Assembly: GCA_017557535.1 (NCBI GenBank)
Contig: JAFYYM010000093.1
Location: forward strand, 1 to 46,447
Direction of reading: 5' to 3'
Origin: Bacteroidales bacterium
GTDB lineage: Bacteria; Bacteroidota; Bacteroidia; Bacteroidales; UBA932
Length of the DNA stretch: 46,447 nucleotides
Of this stretch, positions 15,989-23,717 are shown piece after piece. A program made the position numbers and the translations under genes. The notes under the pieces are model-generated. The model did not search any database and had not been told where the DNA came from. It worked only from the letters and a program-made list of their open reading frames with translations. Numbering within the stretch: position 1 is the stretch's first letter; each line of letters starts with the position of its first letter.

Positions 15989-16590
15989 CCGAGGATAATC
16001 TTTGCCGCGGCTTCCAGAGCCTCGTAAAACTCTTTCCCATAGATATTGATCAATGGTTCGCGAAGGAACTCGTACACACGGGTGCCTTCGCGTTTTCCTT
16101 TGGCATAGGCGTCCTCGCAAAGATGCCAGCGATGGAGATTGAGAGCCTGGCCTCCATTACTCAACTTGGTGACACGGATCGGATATAGCCAACAGGATTT
16201 GGGCTTACGGAAGGAGCAGGTGCCGGCGAAAAAACATCTCTCAATCGAACAAAGGCAACTTCCATCTTCCAAGAAAGTCGTGAAGGCACACTCCCCGGTA
16301 CCATCTACGACAGGAGTGACAATATCCCCATCCCTGTCGATGATAAAGAAGCCGTCCTTGTCCACTTGCGAACGTCCTTGAGGTCGCATAAGTTCCGAAT
16401 ACACAGGATATTCCCTTTCAAGGTCATCCAGCTCTTCCTCTTCAAGGGGGGCACCGCTATCGCCAATGACACAACATACTCCCTTACAAAGGGGGTAGTC
16501 ACAAGCGAAAAACTCTGTCACGACCTCCTCAGAAACCAAGATATCTCCGATCTGGATTATTGTTCCGTGATCATTCCGGCTTGACGACAT
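15985..16590 (-). CDS. DUF3109 cysteine-rich protein
   Basis: A 201-aa cytoplasmic protein of the DUF3109 family, related to the YkgJ-type zinc/iron-sulfur putative oxidoreductases. Cys30, Cys35, Cys39 and Cys40 (ACDYPLCKGVCC) open the domain and further cysteines follow in ECAFTTF, SCLCSIERCFF, TCSFRKPKSC and LCEDAY, enough for more than one metal site. The ATG at 16590 lies within the 3' end of the M16 gene, overlapping it by 20 bases, which suggests translational coupling. The function has not been established for the family; the cysteine pattern suggests metal binding. Confidence 0.78.
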   Translation of the reverse strand: MSSSRNDHGTIIQIGDILVSEEVVTEFFACDYPLCKGVCCVIGDSGAPLEEEELDDLEREYPVYSELMRPQGRSQVDKDGFFIIDRDGDIVTPVVDGTGECAFTTFLEDGSCLCSIERCFFAGTCSFRKPKSCWLYPIRVTKLSNGGQALNLHRWHLCEDAYAKGKREGTRVYEFLREPLINIYGKEFYEALEAAAKIILG

Positions 16591-19102
16591 ACTCAATCCT
16601 CATTCCCTCGGATAAAACTCCTAAGACCTCTTTAACCTTGTCGGCTGATACTCCATTGATTTTCTCAGCGTAATTCGTCAGCACATCTTTCCCTGAAGAA
16701 TATCTCATCAAGATAGCGTCAGCGTATTTAGATGGATCAGATAAAGCCATCGAATACTCATTCGAAAGAAGTGACTTGCAAGACGCGAGCTCAGCCGCTG
16801 ACACGGGATTGGAGAATACGGCCTCTATGGTTTTACCGGCCACCTCGACTGCTGACTCAATATTGGCATCACCACTTTCAATGCCCTCCGGCAACCCGTG
16901 AGACGGAACCGGAGTGAAGGTGAACCTTAAATCAGCGACCTCACGGGGGTATGTATGGAACCGGTCTTCCAAATCCACATGGAAACCCAATTCCGCCATA
17001 GCACCGGAAAGTCGCCTGTAGAGTGAGAGCCCGGCGATTTTAAATGCCATGTAACTCTCTGTGGAGAAGGGATATGACGCAGCCATTCCTATGCTGAAAC
17101 CCGCAGGGGTCCCATTGTGGTTGTAAGTGGTGGTTCCGGATCGTAAAGAGAGTGTTGAAGTTGCCCGTGGAGGGACGGACTTGCTCACCCGGAACCCACC
17201 GATAGACTTCGCCAGATATTTCTGCAACACATCAGAAGAAAGATCCCCGACTATAACGATAACTCCATCGCCGCAACGAATGAACTCCCTGGAAAAGAAA
17301 GCCTCAGCATCAGAGAGCGTGGTCGGGGTGAGTCCTGAAGGGGTCTTTATCTCTGTGTAATTGTTGTCGGGATACATCAGGCTGTCCAGTGTGGCCGGTC
17401 TGAGACGGGCGCTCTCAAGGCTCCTGTATTTCTCGAAATCGGAGATGTCGGCTTTACGGTCATTGGCCACGGAGAGCAGAGCCTTCATCACGAGGGCATA
17501 ATGTCTGGACGGCGCTGAGCCGCATATCCTCAGATCCGAAGACGACACTTTCGTCTCAAAATCCACTCCATTGGCTTTCAGCACCTTCTCAAAGTCTCCC
17601 CCACGGAATCCCGCTATCTTGTGATGGCTCATCATATCGGAGAAGAACGCCCCTTCTCCTCTCGGAAGATTCTTGACTGTGGAAAAACCACCTTTAATCA
17701 TCATCGAGTAAGAGAACCTCCCTCCTGCGGCCATCTTCTTATATATCACCCTCATGCCATTGGCGAATGTCCACATCTCCCCTCCTGAGACAGGCTCTGT
17801 TGAGACCGACTTCAGCTTGGACTTGCTTCTGTCGGAAGCGAAAGCTGTAGTGTCCTTGGCGGCCACTTTCCATTTATAAGTGGGCTTGTCCAACATAGCT
17901 ACTCCATTCCATGTGGCCTTGAACATCATTTGATACACCCACTCATCATACTCCTCCGGACTCCCGGTCCAACTGACCTCCGCATTATCAGTGTCTCCCA
18001 ACAGAGCAGAGATGTAATTATTGAAAAGCCCTAACTCGACCGCCAACGACATATTCCTTGAAGAGAAATACTTTGCCTTTGTGGCCGAGAGTGAGAGGTC
18101 TGCCCCGAAGAGGTAATTGGAAATGCACTGACGTACCATGTCATCATTGGACCCGGCTTCCGAGAGAATCCTGAGAACATCCTCGCGAACCGTCTTGTAT
18201 TCATCCTCTCCAATGCCTTTCGATCCTATTTCCGCCAAAGTGGAAGAAAGGGCCATTGTGGCTGGAATAAGCTGCTCCTCAGGCATTTCCAGCTTTGTGA
18301 TGAAACGCTCATCTCCTGAAGAGTCAGCGCTGCCGGAATAATCCAATGACATATTGGAGACGGGAATCCCCCTTGAGAAAAGTGACTCAGACAGACGGTT
18401 CCTTAGCACATCGGCAAGCTCCATGGAAAAAAGTTTGGAGATGAATGGCTGGATCGTGTTCATCTGGTTCACCGGAGTTCTTGGAGAACGGAAAGCCACC
18501 TCAACAGAAGAAACCTCGGAAGGCGTGAATGACCATTGGGTCTCCGCTGTCGGCTTCCATGAATAGGCTTTACCCTCATAAGAGGTTACCCTTGAGGGAA
18601 CCATCAGGGAAAAGACTTTCATCTTCTCGATTATCTCCGCAGGTTTGATGTCCCCGGAGACAATGACCGCATGCGGACAAGGCTGGGTGGCGATGATGTC
18701 AAACAGCATGAGAAGGGTCGTGTCCGCCGCTGCGACATCGAACATCGGCACATTGTCGAAACGGAAAAGCGTGGCGTCATCCCTGAATGATATATAACCT
18801 TCCGGACGGCTGCCTATACCTTTGCGTGACAAAAACTTGTATGGTATTGTCTTATTGAAATGGGGTAGTGACACGAGTTCCGAACGAGCCGCGAGGGTGT
18901 CTGTCATGCCTTTGCGGACCAAGGCGAAATCCGCCACCCCTTTCATCGCGGAATTGGTCACTAGATAATATGAGATGCCATTTGAGAGCTCACCTTGGGT
19001 GATGGAGGCATCCTTCTGCAAAGAAGGCAAATTTTGGGCTGGCATGTTTATTGAAAAACCAACCAGCACAGAACAAAGGACATATGTGAGAAAACGTCGC
19101 AT
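16571..19102 (-). CDS. M16 (insulinase/pitrilysin) family protein lacking the zinc motif
   Basis: An exported protein (843 aa, signal peptide 1-22) with the duplicated M16 fold: an N-half with SNGISYYLVTNSAMKG and a C-half with FANGMRVIYKKM, GGDFEKVLKANGVDF and the FSREFIRCGDGVIVIVGD segment. Active M16 enzymes carry HxxEH in the first half; the corresponding stretch here, around LAARSELVSLPHF, has none, nor does the second half have a replacement. This makes it a non-catalytic homologue, as in the partner subunit of two-chain M16 peptidases, though no active partner is encoded in the window. Its 3' end overlaps the DUF3109 start. It might be a scaffold or peptide-binding subunit. Confidence 0.82.
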   Translation of the reverse strand: MRRFLTYVLCSVLVGFSINMPAQNLPSLQKDASITQGELSNGISYYLVTNSAMKGVADFALVRKGMTDTLAARSELVSLPHFNKTIPYKFLSRKGIGSRPEGYISFRDDATLFRFDNVPMFDVAAADTTLLMLFDIIATQPCPHAVIVSGDIKPAEIIEKMKVFSLMVPSRVTSYEGKAYSWKPTAETQWSFTPSEVSSVEVAFRSPRTPVNQMNTIQPFISKLFSMELADVLRNRLSESLFSRGIPVSNMSLDYSGSADSSGDERFITKLEMPEEQLIPATMALSSTLAEIGSKGIGEDEYKTVREDVLRILSEAGSNDDMVRQCISNYLFGADLSLSATKAKYFSSRNMSLAVELGLFNNYISALLGDTDNAEVSWTGSPEEYDEWVYQMMFKATWNGVAMLDKPTYKWKVAAKDTTAFASDRSKSKLKSVSTEPVSGGEMWTFANGMRVIYKKMAAGGRFSYSMMIKGGFSTVKNLPRGEGAFFSDMMSHHKIAGFRGGDFEKVLKANGVDFETKVSSSDLRICGSAPSRHYALVMKALLSVANDRKADISDFEKYRSLESARLRPATLDSLMYPDNNYTEIKTPSGLTPTTLSDAEAFFSREFIRCGDGVIVIVGDLSSDVLQKYLAKSIGGFRVSKSVPPRATSTLSLRSGTTTYNHNGTPAGFSIGMAASYPFSTESYMAFKIAGLSLYRRLSGAMAELGFHVDLEDRFHTYPREVADLRFTFTPVPSHGLPEGIESGDANIESAVEVAGKTIEAVFSNPVSAAELASCKSLLSNEYSMALSDPSKYADAILMRYSSGKDVLTNYAEKINGVSADKVKEVLGVLSEGMRIEYVVKPE

Positions 19103-19120
19103 TATGAGTGCCTCCTATCG

Positions 19121-19152
19121 CAAAATTAATCAATAATGTGCTATTGACACAA
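19121..19152 (-). promoter_or_regulatory. Promoter of the M16 gene
   Basis: On the minus strand TTG (complement of 19150-19152), a 21-bp spacer and TAATTTTG (complement of 19121-19128) fit the Bacteroidota consensus; the start codon follows about 18 bases later. Confidence 0.5.
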
Positions 19153-19160
19153 TTTTTTAT

Positions 19161-19168
19161 TACATTTG
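19161..19168 (+). promoter_or_regulatory. -7 box ahead of the TPR protein gene
   Basis: TACATTTG matches TAnnTTTG. The only TTGAC upstream (19144-19148) is 14 bases away, shorter than the usual 19-21, so the -33 half is doubtful. The ATG at 19216 lies 47 bases downstream. Confidence 0.4.
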
Positions 19169-19215
19169 TCCCCGTTCGCCGTGTATAAAAGTTGAACTTA
19201 AATACATTGAAAAAG

Positions 19216-20154
19216 ATGAAAAAAGTCATTCTAGCTATCGCCTCATTGGTCATGGCCGCCGGAATAGCTTCCGCCCAGGACATGGCTCAGGCAACTGAAC
19301 TCTACAACAATGGAGCCACAGCTATCTCTATGAAAAACTGGACCGAGGCCCTGGATTATTTCCAGAAAGCCCTTGCCATGGGAACAGAAATCGGCGAAGA
19401 AGCTGACGAGCTCGTGGCGAATTGCAAGACTGCTATCCCCGGCGTGACCCTGGCCATTGCCAAGGATCTAATCAGGGACGCCAAATACGATGAGGCCGCC
19501 GGACAACTAGACGCCGCCGCCAAAATAGCCGAGGAATATGGCAATGAGGAAGTCGTTACCGAGGCTAAAGAGCTTGTACCCCAGATGTGGATGCAAAAGG
19601 GTGTCGACGCTCTCAAGCTGAAAGACTTCGCCACCGCCGTCGATGGTTTCTCAAAATCATACGCCATTGACACAACCGCCGGTAAGACAGCGCTCTATCT
19701 TGGACAGGCTCTCAGCCAGCTTGGCAAGACCAATGAAGCCATCGACGCTTTCCATCACGCCGCTTGGAACGGTGAGGAGGAGGCAGCCAAGGGACAGATC
19801 TCCAACATCTATGTAAAAGAGGCGAATGTCGCCCTTAAGGCTCAGAAATATGCCGACGCTGTCAAAGCCGCCGACAAGGCCAACACCTATGCTGAGAACG
19901 CCAACGCCTACCTGATCGCCGGCCAGTCATCACAGAAGCTGAACAAGAACGCTGACGCTATCAAGAACTTTGAGAAGTATCTTGAGCTCAAGCCCACCGC
20001 TTCCAACGCCAACGCTATCACCTACACCGTTGCTGCCCTCTATCAGGGACAGAAGAACAACGCCAAGGCGATTGAATACTACAAGAAAGTTCAGAATGAC
20101 GCCAAGTTCGGCGCACAGGCCAAGCAGCAGATCACTGCTCTTGGTGGCAAATAA
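19216..20154 (+). CDS. Exported TPR-repeat protein
   Basis: 312 aa with a signal peptide (1-21, ending ASA-QD); the ATG at 19216 is used rather than a TTG at 19192 because it gives the clean peptide. It consists of alanine-rich tetratricopeptide repeats, for example ATELYNNGATAISMKNWTEA, GVDALKLKDFATAVDGFSKS and YLIAGQSSQKLNKNADAIKN, with about six to seven helical pairs. It is likely a periplasmic scaffold for protein-protein contacts. Its TAA stop overlaps the ATG of the U32 gene in TAATG, so the two proteins are translationally coupled although one is exported and the other is cytoplasmic. The partner is unknown. Confidence 0.8.
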   Translation: MKKVILAIASLVMAAGIASAQDMAQATELYNNGATAISMKNWTEALDYFQKALAMGTEIGEEADELVANCKTAIPGVTLAIAKDLIRDAKYDEAAGQLDAAAKIAEEYGNEEVVTEAKELVPQMWMQKGVDALKLKDFATAVDGFSKSYAIDTTAGKTALYLGQALSQLGKTNEAIDAFHHAAWNGEEEAAKGQISNIYVKEANVALKAQKYADAVKAADKANTYAENANAYLIAGQSSQKLNKNADAIKNFEKYLELKPTASNANAITYTVAALYQGQKNNAKAIEYYKKVQNDAKFGAQAKQQITALGGK

Positions 20155-22229
20155 TGACTGAACTCGAACTTCTCGCTCCAGCGAGAAACGCTGACATCGG
20201 CATCGCGGCCATTGACTGCGGTGCCGATGCGGTATATATCGCAGGGCCGGAGTTCGGGGCAAGGCAGGATGCCGGCAATTCGATGGTGGATGTCCGGCGT
20301 CTATGTGATTATGCTCATAAGTTCGGAGTTCGGATATTCCTGACTCTCAACACAATACTTTTCGATGCGGAGATTCCCGAGGCCACTAGGATTCTCAAGG
20401 AAGCCGCGGAGGTGGGAGTGGACGCTGTGATAGCACAGGATCTGGCTGTGTTTGAGATCCTTCGCTCCGCACAAGATGGCATGGAGATCCATGCGTCGAC
20501 ACAGTGCGCCATCCGCACTCCTGATCAGGCCCGGTTTTATGAAAGCCTGGGGGCTTCAAGAATTGTCCTGGAGCGTCAACTTTCCCTGGAACAGATCCGG
20601 GCTATACGGGAGGCCGTCAAATGCGAGATTGAGTTCTTCGTTCACGGTGCTCTTTGCGTCTGCTACAGCGGGCAGTGCTATATGTCAGAGGCTGTGGCGG
20701 GAAGAAGCGCTAACCGGGGCGCCTGTGTACAGGCTTGCAGGTCACTATATGACCTGGAAGACAGCCAAGGCAAGAAACTATTGAAAGACAAGGCCTTACT
20801 CTCCCTCAAGGATTACAATCTTTCCGGAAAGCTCTCTGACCTCGCCGAGGCGGGGGTATGCTCGTTCAAGATTGAGGGAAGACTTAAGAATATCTCTTAT
20901 GTCAGGAACTCTGTCCGGGCATATTCCTTGGCATTGGACAAGCTGGTAGCGGCTAACCCGGAGAAATATCGCCGTGCCTCCTTCGGACGGGTCGAGGGTG
21001 GATTCACTCCCGACCTTGGAAAGACTTTCAATCGTGGATACACCGAGTTATTCCTTGACGGCAAAAGAGGCAAATGGTCCTCGATGGACGCTCCGAAGTC
21101 CGTCGGCGAAGAGATCGGCACGGTGATCCGTATCAGCCAAGGACGCCCTGACAACAAAGGTATGGCCGCAGCGAAGCGAGGATGGACGCGGCCTGGTCCG
21201 GACATCCGGGCGGACAGAATTGTGGAAGTGATTGTCGATCTGGATAATCCGGCAACAGCGCTGCGCAACGGAGATGGGTTCACATTCGTGTCTAAAGACC
21301 ATAATGAAATACGAGGATTCCGAGGGGACATCTGCCGTGGCGAGAGAATCCTCTGCAAGGATGTTCCGGGACTTTATGTGGGTGCCAGACTCAGGAGAAA
21401 CCTTAGCTCGGCCTTCGAGAAAGAGATTGACGGCAACCTCCCGGAGCGCCGCATACCCGTATCAGTCTCTCTGAAGATTGATCACGCCGGGACGCCGTCC
21501 GAACCCGGCGAAGTCCATCCTCGCTTCGCTGCGGCTGAGTATCGCCTAAGTTCGGAGGCAGTCCCGGCGTACGTCATTAAAGTTGAGGCTAAGAGTGAGG
21601 ATGGAAGACTTGTCGAGTTCGAGGTGGAGGCCGGGAACCAGGATGCGAACAATGTTGAGAGAATGGAAGCGATGTTCAAGAGCCAGATTGAGAAATCCTC
21701 CGGGGTATATTCATTCACCCTTGCCAGGCTTGATTCCGGAGCTTCTTATGGCAAGTTGCCATTCTTGTCAGCTTCGGCGATTAACGGTATCCGGCGGGAT
21801 ATCGCCGAGAGGCTGGACAAGACACATTGCGGACGTGGCCACTTGAGGCCGAAGGCTGAAGAATCCACCCCACACATCCAGGAAATAATTGATTATAAAT
21901 CCAATATCTCCAACAATATAGCACGTGAAGTCCTAAAGCGTTTGGGCGCTGAGAAGATCGAGGATGCCTTTGAGATCTCGCACATAAAAGGAGCCGAGCT
22001 GATGCGGACTAAGTACTGCATCCGACACGAGCTCGGCATATGTCCGAAAGGAGTCCGGCAGGGGACAGATTCTTCGGCCTCCGGCCTCAGAATGACAGGG
22101 GAAGGCCCCGGAATGGCACAAGAAGGTGGCCGAATGGCTCCGGGACCGCTATTCCTTATTAACAACGGCAAGCGCTACCGCCTGGACTTCCACTGCTCCA
22201 CCTGCGAAATGATCGTCTCCGAGGCCTGA
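20154..22229 (+). CDS. Peptidase U32 family protein (RlhA-like), with three repeat insertions
   Basis: U32 proteins are (beta/alpha)8 radical/Fe-S enzymes; the RlhA group hydroxylates a cytidine in 23S rRNA. The N-part LELLAPARNADIG, GADAVYIAG, FFVHGALCVCYSGQC (Cys168, Cys170, Cys175) and GRSANRGACVQACR (Cys191, Cys195) is typical, as is the C-terminal KYCIRHELGICPK ending RYRLDFHCSTCEMIV. At 691 aa it is longer than usual (about 600-650) because of extra segments: about residues 330-354 (reverse copy C), 444-472 (copy B, PGEVHPRFAAAEY) and 636-666 (Gly/Met-rich, copy E). All keep the frame. Whether the enzyme remains active is unknown; the catalytic N-terminal region is untouched. Its ATG overlaps the TPR gene stop. 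Confidence 0.85.
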   Translation: MTELELLAPARNADIGIAAIDCGADAVYIAGPEFGARQDAGNSMVDVRRLCDYAHKFGVRIFLTLNTILFDAEIPEATRILKEAAEVGVDAVIAQDLAVFEILRSAQDGMEIHASTQCAIRTPDQARFYESLGASRIVLERQLSLEQIRAIREAVKCEIEFFVHGALCVCYSGQCYMSEAVAGRSANRGACVQACRSLYDLEDSQGKKLLKDKALLSLKDYNLSGKLSDLAEAGVCSFKIEGRLKNISYVRNSVRAYSLALDKLVAANPEKYRRASFGRVEGGFTPDLGKTFNRGYTELFLDGKRGKWSSMDAPKSVGEEIGTVIRISQGRPDNKGMAAAKRGWTRPGPDIRADRIVEVIVDLDNPATALRNGDGFTFVSKDHNEIRGFRGDICRGERILCKDVPGLYVGARLRRNLSSAFEKEIDGNLPERRIPVSVSLKIDHAGTPSEPGEVHPRFAAAEYRLSSEAVPAYVIKVEAKSEDGRLVEFEVEAGNQDANNVERMEAMFKSQIEKSSGVYSFTLARLDSGASYGKLPFLSASAINGIRRDIAERLDKTHCGRGHLRPKAEESTPHIQEIIDYKSNISNNIAREVLKRLGAEKIEDAFEISHIKGAELMRTKYCIRHELGICPKGVRQGTDSSASGLRMTGEGPGMAQEGGRMAPGPLFLINNGKRYRLDFHCSTCEMIVSEA
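21141..21215 (-). repeat. Worn reverse copy C of the 85-bp element (in U32 gene)
   Basis: The core GCCGCAGCGAAGCGAGGATG (within 21165-21187) is the reverse complement of the core of copies A and B. By proportion with copy B it should run from about 21131 to 21215; the arms are only partly complementary (GGACGCCC near 21141 with GGGCGGAC at 21208-21215), so the outer edge is uncertain. Read in the opposite direction it encodes MAAAKRGWTRPGPD in frame. Confidence 0.65.
21485..21569 (+). repeat. 85-bp in-frame palindromic element, copy B (inside U32 gene)
   Basis: Outer arms 21485-21504 and 21550-21569 are strongly complementary, with inner stem GGCGA (21507-21511) and TCGCC (21542-21546). The core 21513-21541 is nearly identical to copy A. 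Relative to copy A three adjacent stem pairs changed on both sides (positions 21509-21511 with 21542-21544), and at least two more in the outer arm. It is in the same frame and orientation as copy A, giving the same RFAAAEY peptide. Confidence 0.8.
22067..22098 (+). repeat. Short repeat E, in frame near the U32 C-terminus
   Basis: Begins AGATTCTTCGG, has a self-complementary GGCCTCCGGCC centre and ends CAGAATGACAG. The ends match the repeats at 40493-40526 and (on the other strand) 45991-46019. It falls in the extra Gly/Met-rich segment between CPKG and the C-terminal RYRLDFHC motif, so it was probably inserted without breaking the frame. Confidence 0.6.
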
Positions 22230-22246
22230 CTTCCGCTTTCAAAACG

Positions 22247-22355
22247 GGCAAGGTCGAATTTCAGGTAGGAGACCTTGCCGAGGGAATGTGGCTTTGATGG
22301 GTGTGGGAGGCCAATTGGTTGGGCAAGGTCAAAACACTTATTTTCGACCTTGCCC
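22247..22355 (+). repeat. Two tandem stem-loops with the same stem
   Basis: GGCAAGGTC (22247-22255) pairs with GACCTTGCC (22271-22279), and GGGCAAGGTC (22321-22330) pairs with GACCTTGCCC (22346-22355), the second stem extended by AAAA/TTTT. They lie just after the U32 stop in a 231-base gap and may terminate or protect that transcript; no T-run follows. Confidence 0.55.
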
Positions 22356-22408
22356 CCCCAAGAAAACCTGGCATTAGTTTTCCCCTTTCTAATGTTTATG
22401 AAAAGAGA

Positions 22409-22426
22409 CTGGCCGGGAATGGCCAG
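22409..22426 (-). terminator. Terminator of the lipoprotein gene
   Basis: On the minus strand CTGGCC-ATTCCC-GGCCAG is followed by TCTCTTTTC, a stem-loop with a T-rich tail, 35 bases after the stop of the lipoprotein gene. Confidence 0.55.
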
Positions 22427-22460
22427 CCTCAGCAGAAAACACTATAGAAACCTTTGGCTA

Positions 22461-23600
22461 TTAATTGAACACAAAGGTGATTGAAGTGTCTCCGTAGCGA
22501 TTGGCGAGACCGTTGTACTTCTCAAAATAGTTCGATGAAAGCTTGCCTCGCCAGACAATATCGTCGTTGCGATGGTAAGGGAACTCGACCGAGAAACCAT
22601 ATGCCTTGGCCTTGATCTTGACTTCCCCGCTTGCTTTCCATGTTGTCATTTTCCCTCCATCGTACTCATGTATAAGGAACACACACTCAGACAGTTGAGG
22701 CGACCACTCGGAGACAACTACAGTGTTGAGCCTCAGAGCTGTGCCGACTTGTTTGCGCTTCACCTTGATCATCAAGTCGGTGATTTCCGGAGTGTATTGG
22801 GTAAGGTCCGCCGCTACTGATGCGGTAAACGCCTTGATTGAGCCACACTTTATGAAGAACTCGCTGGCGCCGGAAAGCCATGGATCATATTGGACATGGG
22901 CCTTAAATTCCTTGATCCTCAGCGTCTTAAAATCAGAAGTGGAGCGAGTGGCCGGTTTCTCTCCTAGAGTCTTTTCCAGGATTTGCGGAGTCATGGCTCC
23001 GGCATCCTCATTCCAACCCACCACCCAGACCGGATGCTCCCTGGCATAATCCTCATCGACCGCTATCTCTTTCACAATCCATTTATTTCCAGGAAGTTCC
23101 TCTCTCAGATAACCAACATTCGTCTCAAGGGCAATCTCAGGACAAAAGGTGATAACAGGCATCGAAATCCCGTCCCAATCCTCGGAATACGGCCAATATA
23201 TCTGAAGACCAGAGGCTGAAATGTCTCCAAGATGACGGGATATCAGACCATTTAAAGGCTCGTGATACTCTTTGGCCGATCTGGTCCCGATGAGCTCGTC
23301 ACCAACGCCTTTTCCAGGAGAGACGAACATATCCTTGAAGGTATATTCCTCATCATAACCGTTAGCGGAAGAAGCGTTGACTCCATCCCAGACCTCGCGG
23401 ACTTGGTCAAGCGTGAAAGGAATACCAGACAGCGCTCGGGCGACAGAGGCAGGTGTGACCTCCTCGGACCTGACTGGTTTCTCGGGAGAAATGAGTGGTT
23501 GAGACGTCTTGTCACAGGCCTGGAAAGACAGGATCGCCGCAAACAGGATCGCCAGAGGCAGCGGCCGCCGCGATTTTCTCTTGATGATGAAATTTTTCAT
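22461..23600 (-). CDS. Predicted lipoprotein of unknown function
   Basis: No family recognised. From the ATG at 23600 (379 aa) a basic N-region and hydrophobic stretch lead to Cys29 in LSFQACDK, a relaxed Bacteroidota lipobox. The mature part has no membrane segments. It contains a region with several Trp/Tyr-rich segments (IYWPYSEDWDGISMPVITFCP, each part read separately) and a C-terminal half with alternating strand character, FKAHVQYDPWLSGASEFFIK and SITFVFN, reminiscent of a secreted beta-rich domain. A longer start at 23672 would place the signal peptide 24 residues inside and is rejected. It is followed by a terminator and is separated from prmC by 117 bases without any feature seen. 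Confidence 0.65.
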   Translation of the reverse strand: MKNFIIKRKSRRPLPLAILFAAILSFQACDKTSQPLISPEKPVRSEEVTPASVARALSGIPFTLDQVREVWDGVNASSANGYDEEYTFKDMFVSPGKGVGDELIGTRSAKEYHEPLNGLISRHLGDISASGLQIYWPYSEDWDGISMPVITFCPEIALETNVGYLREELPGNKWIVKEIAVDEDYAREHPVWVVGWNEDAGAMTPQILEKTLGEKPATRSTSDFKTLRIKEFKAHVQYDPWLSGASEFFIKCGSIKAFTASVAADLTQYTPEITDLMIKVKRKQVGTALRLNTVVVSEWSPQLSECVFLIHEYDGGKMTTWKASGEVKIKAKAYGFSVEFPYHRNDDIVWRGKLSSNYFEKYNGLANRYGDTSITFVFN

Positions 23601-23717
23601 TTTGAATAAGTTTTTAGTTGTTAATAATTCCTTGACGCGAAGTGACAAAATAATATCCGTTGGACAAAGCATTCAACGGATAATCGCGAAAAAAGGCCTC
23701 AGACACACCCGAAATGA

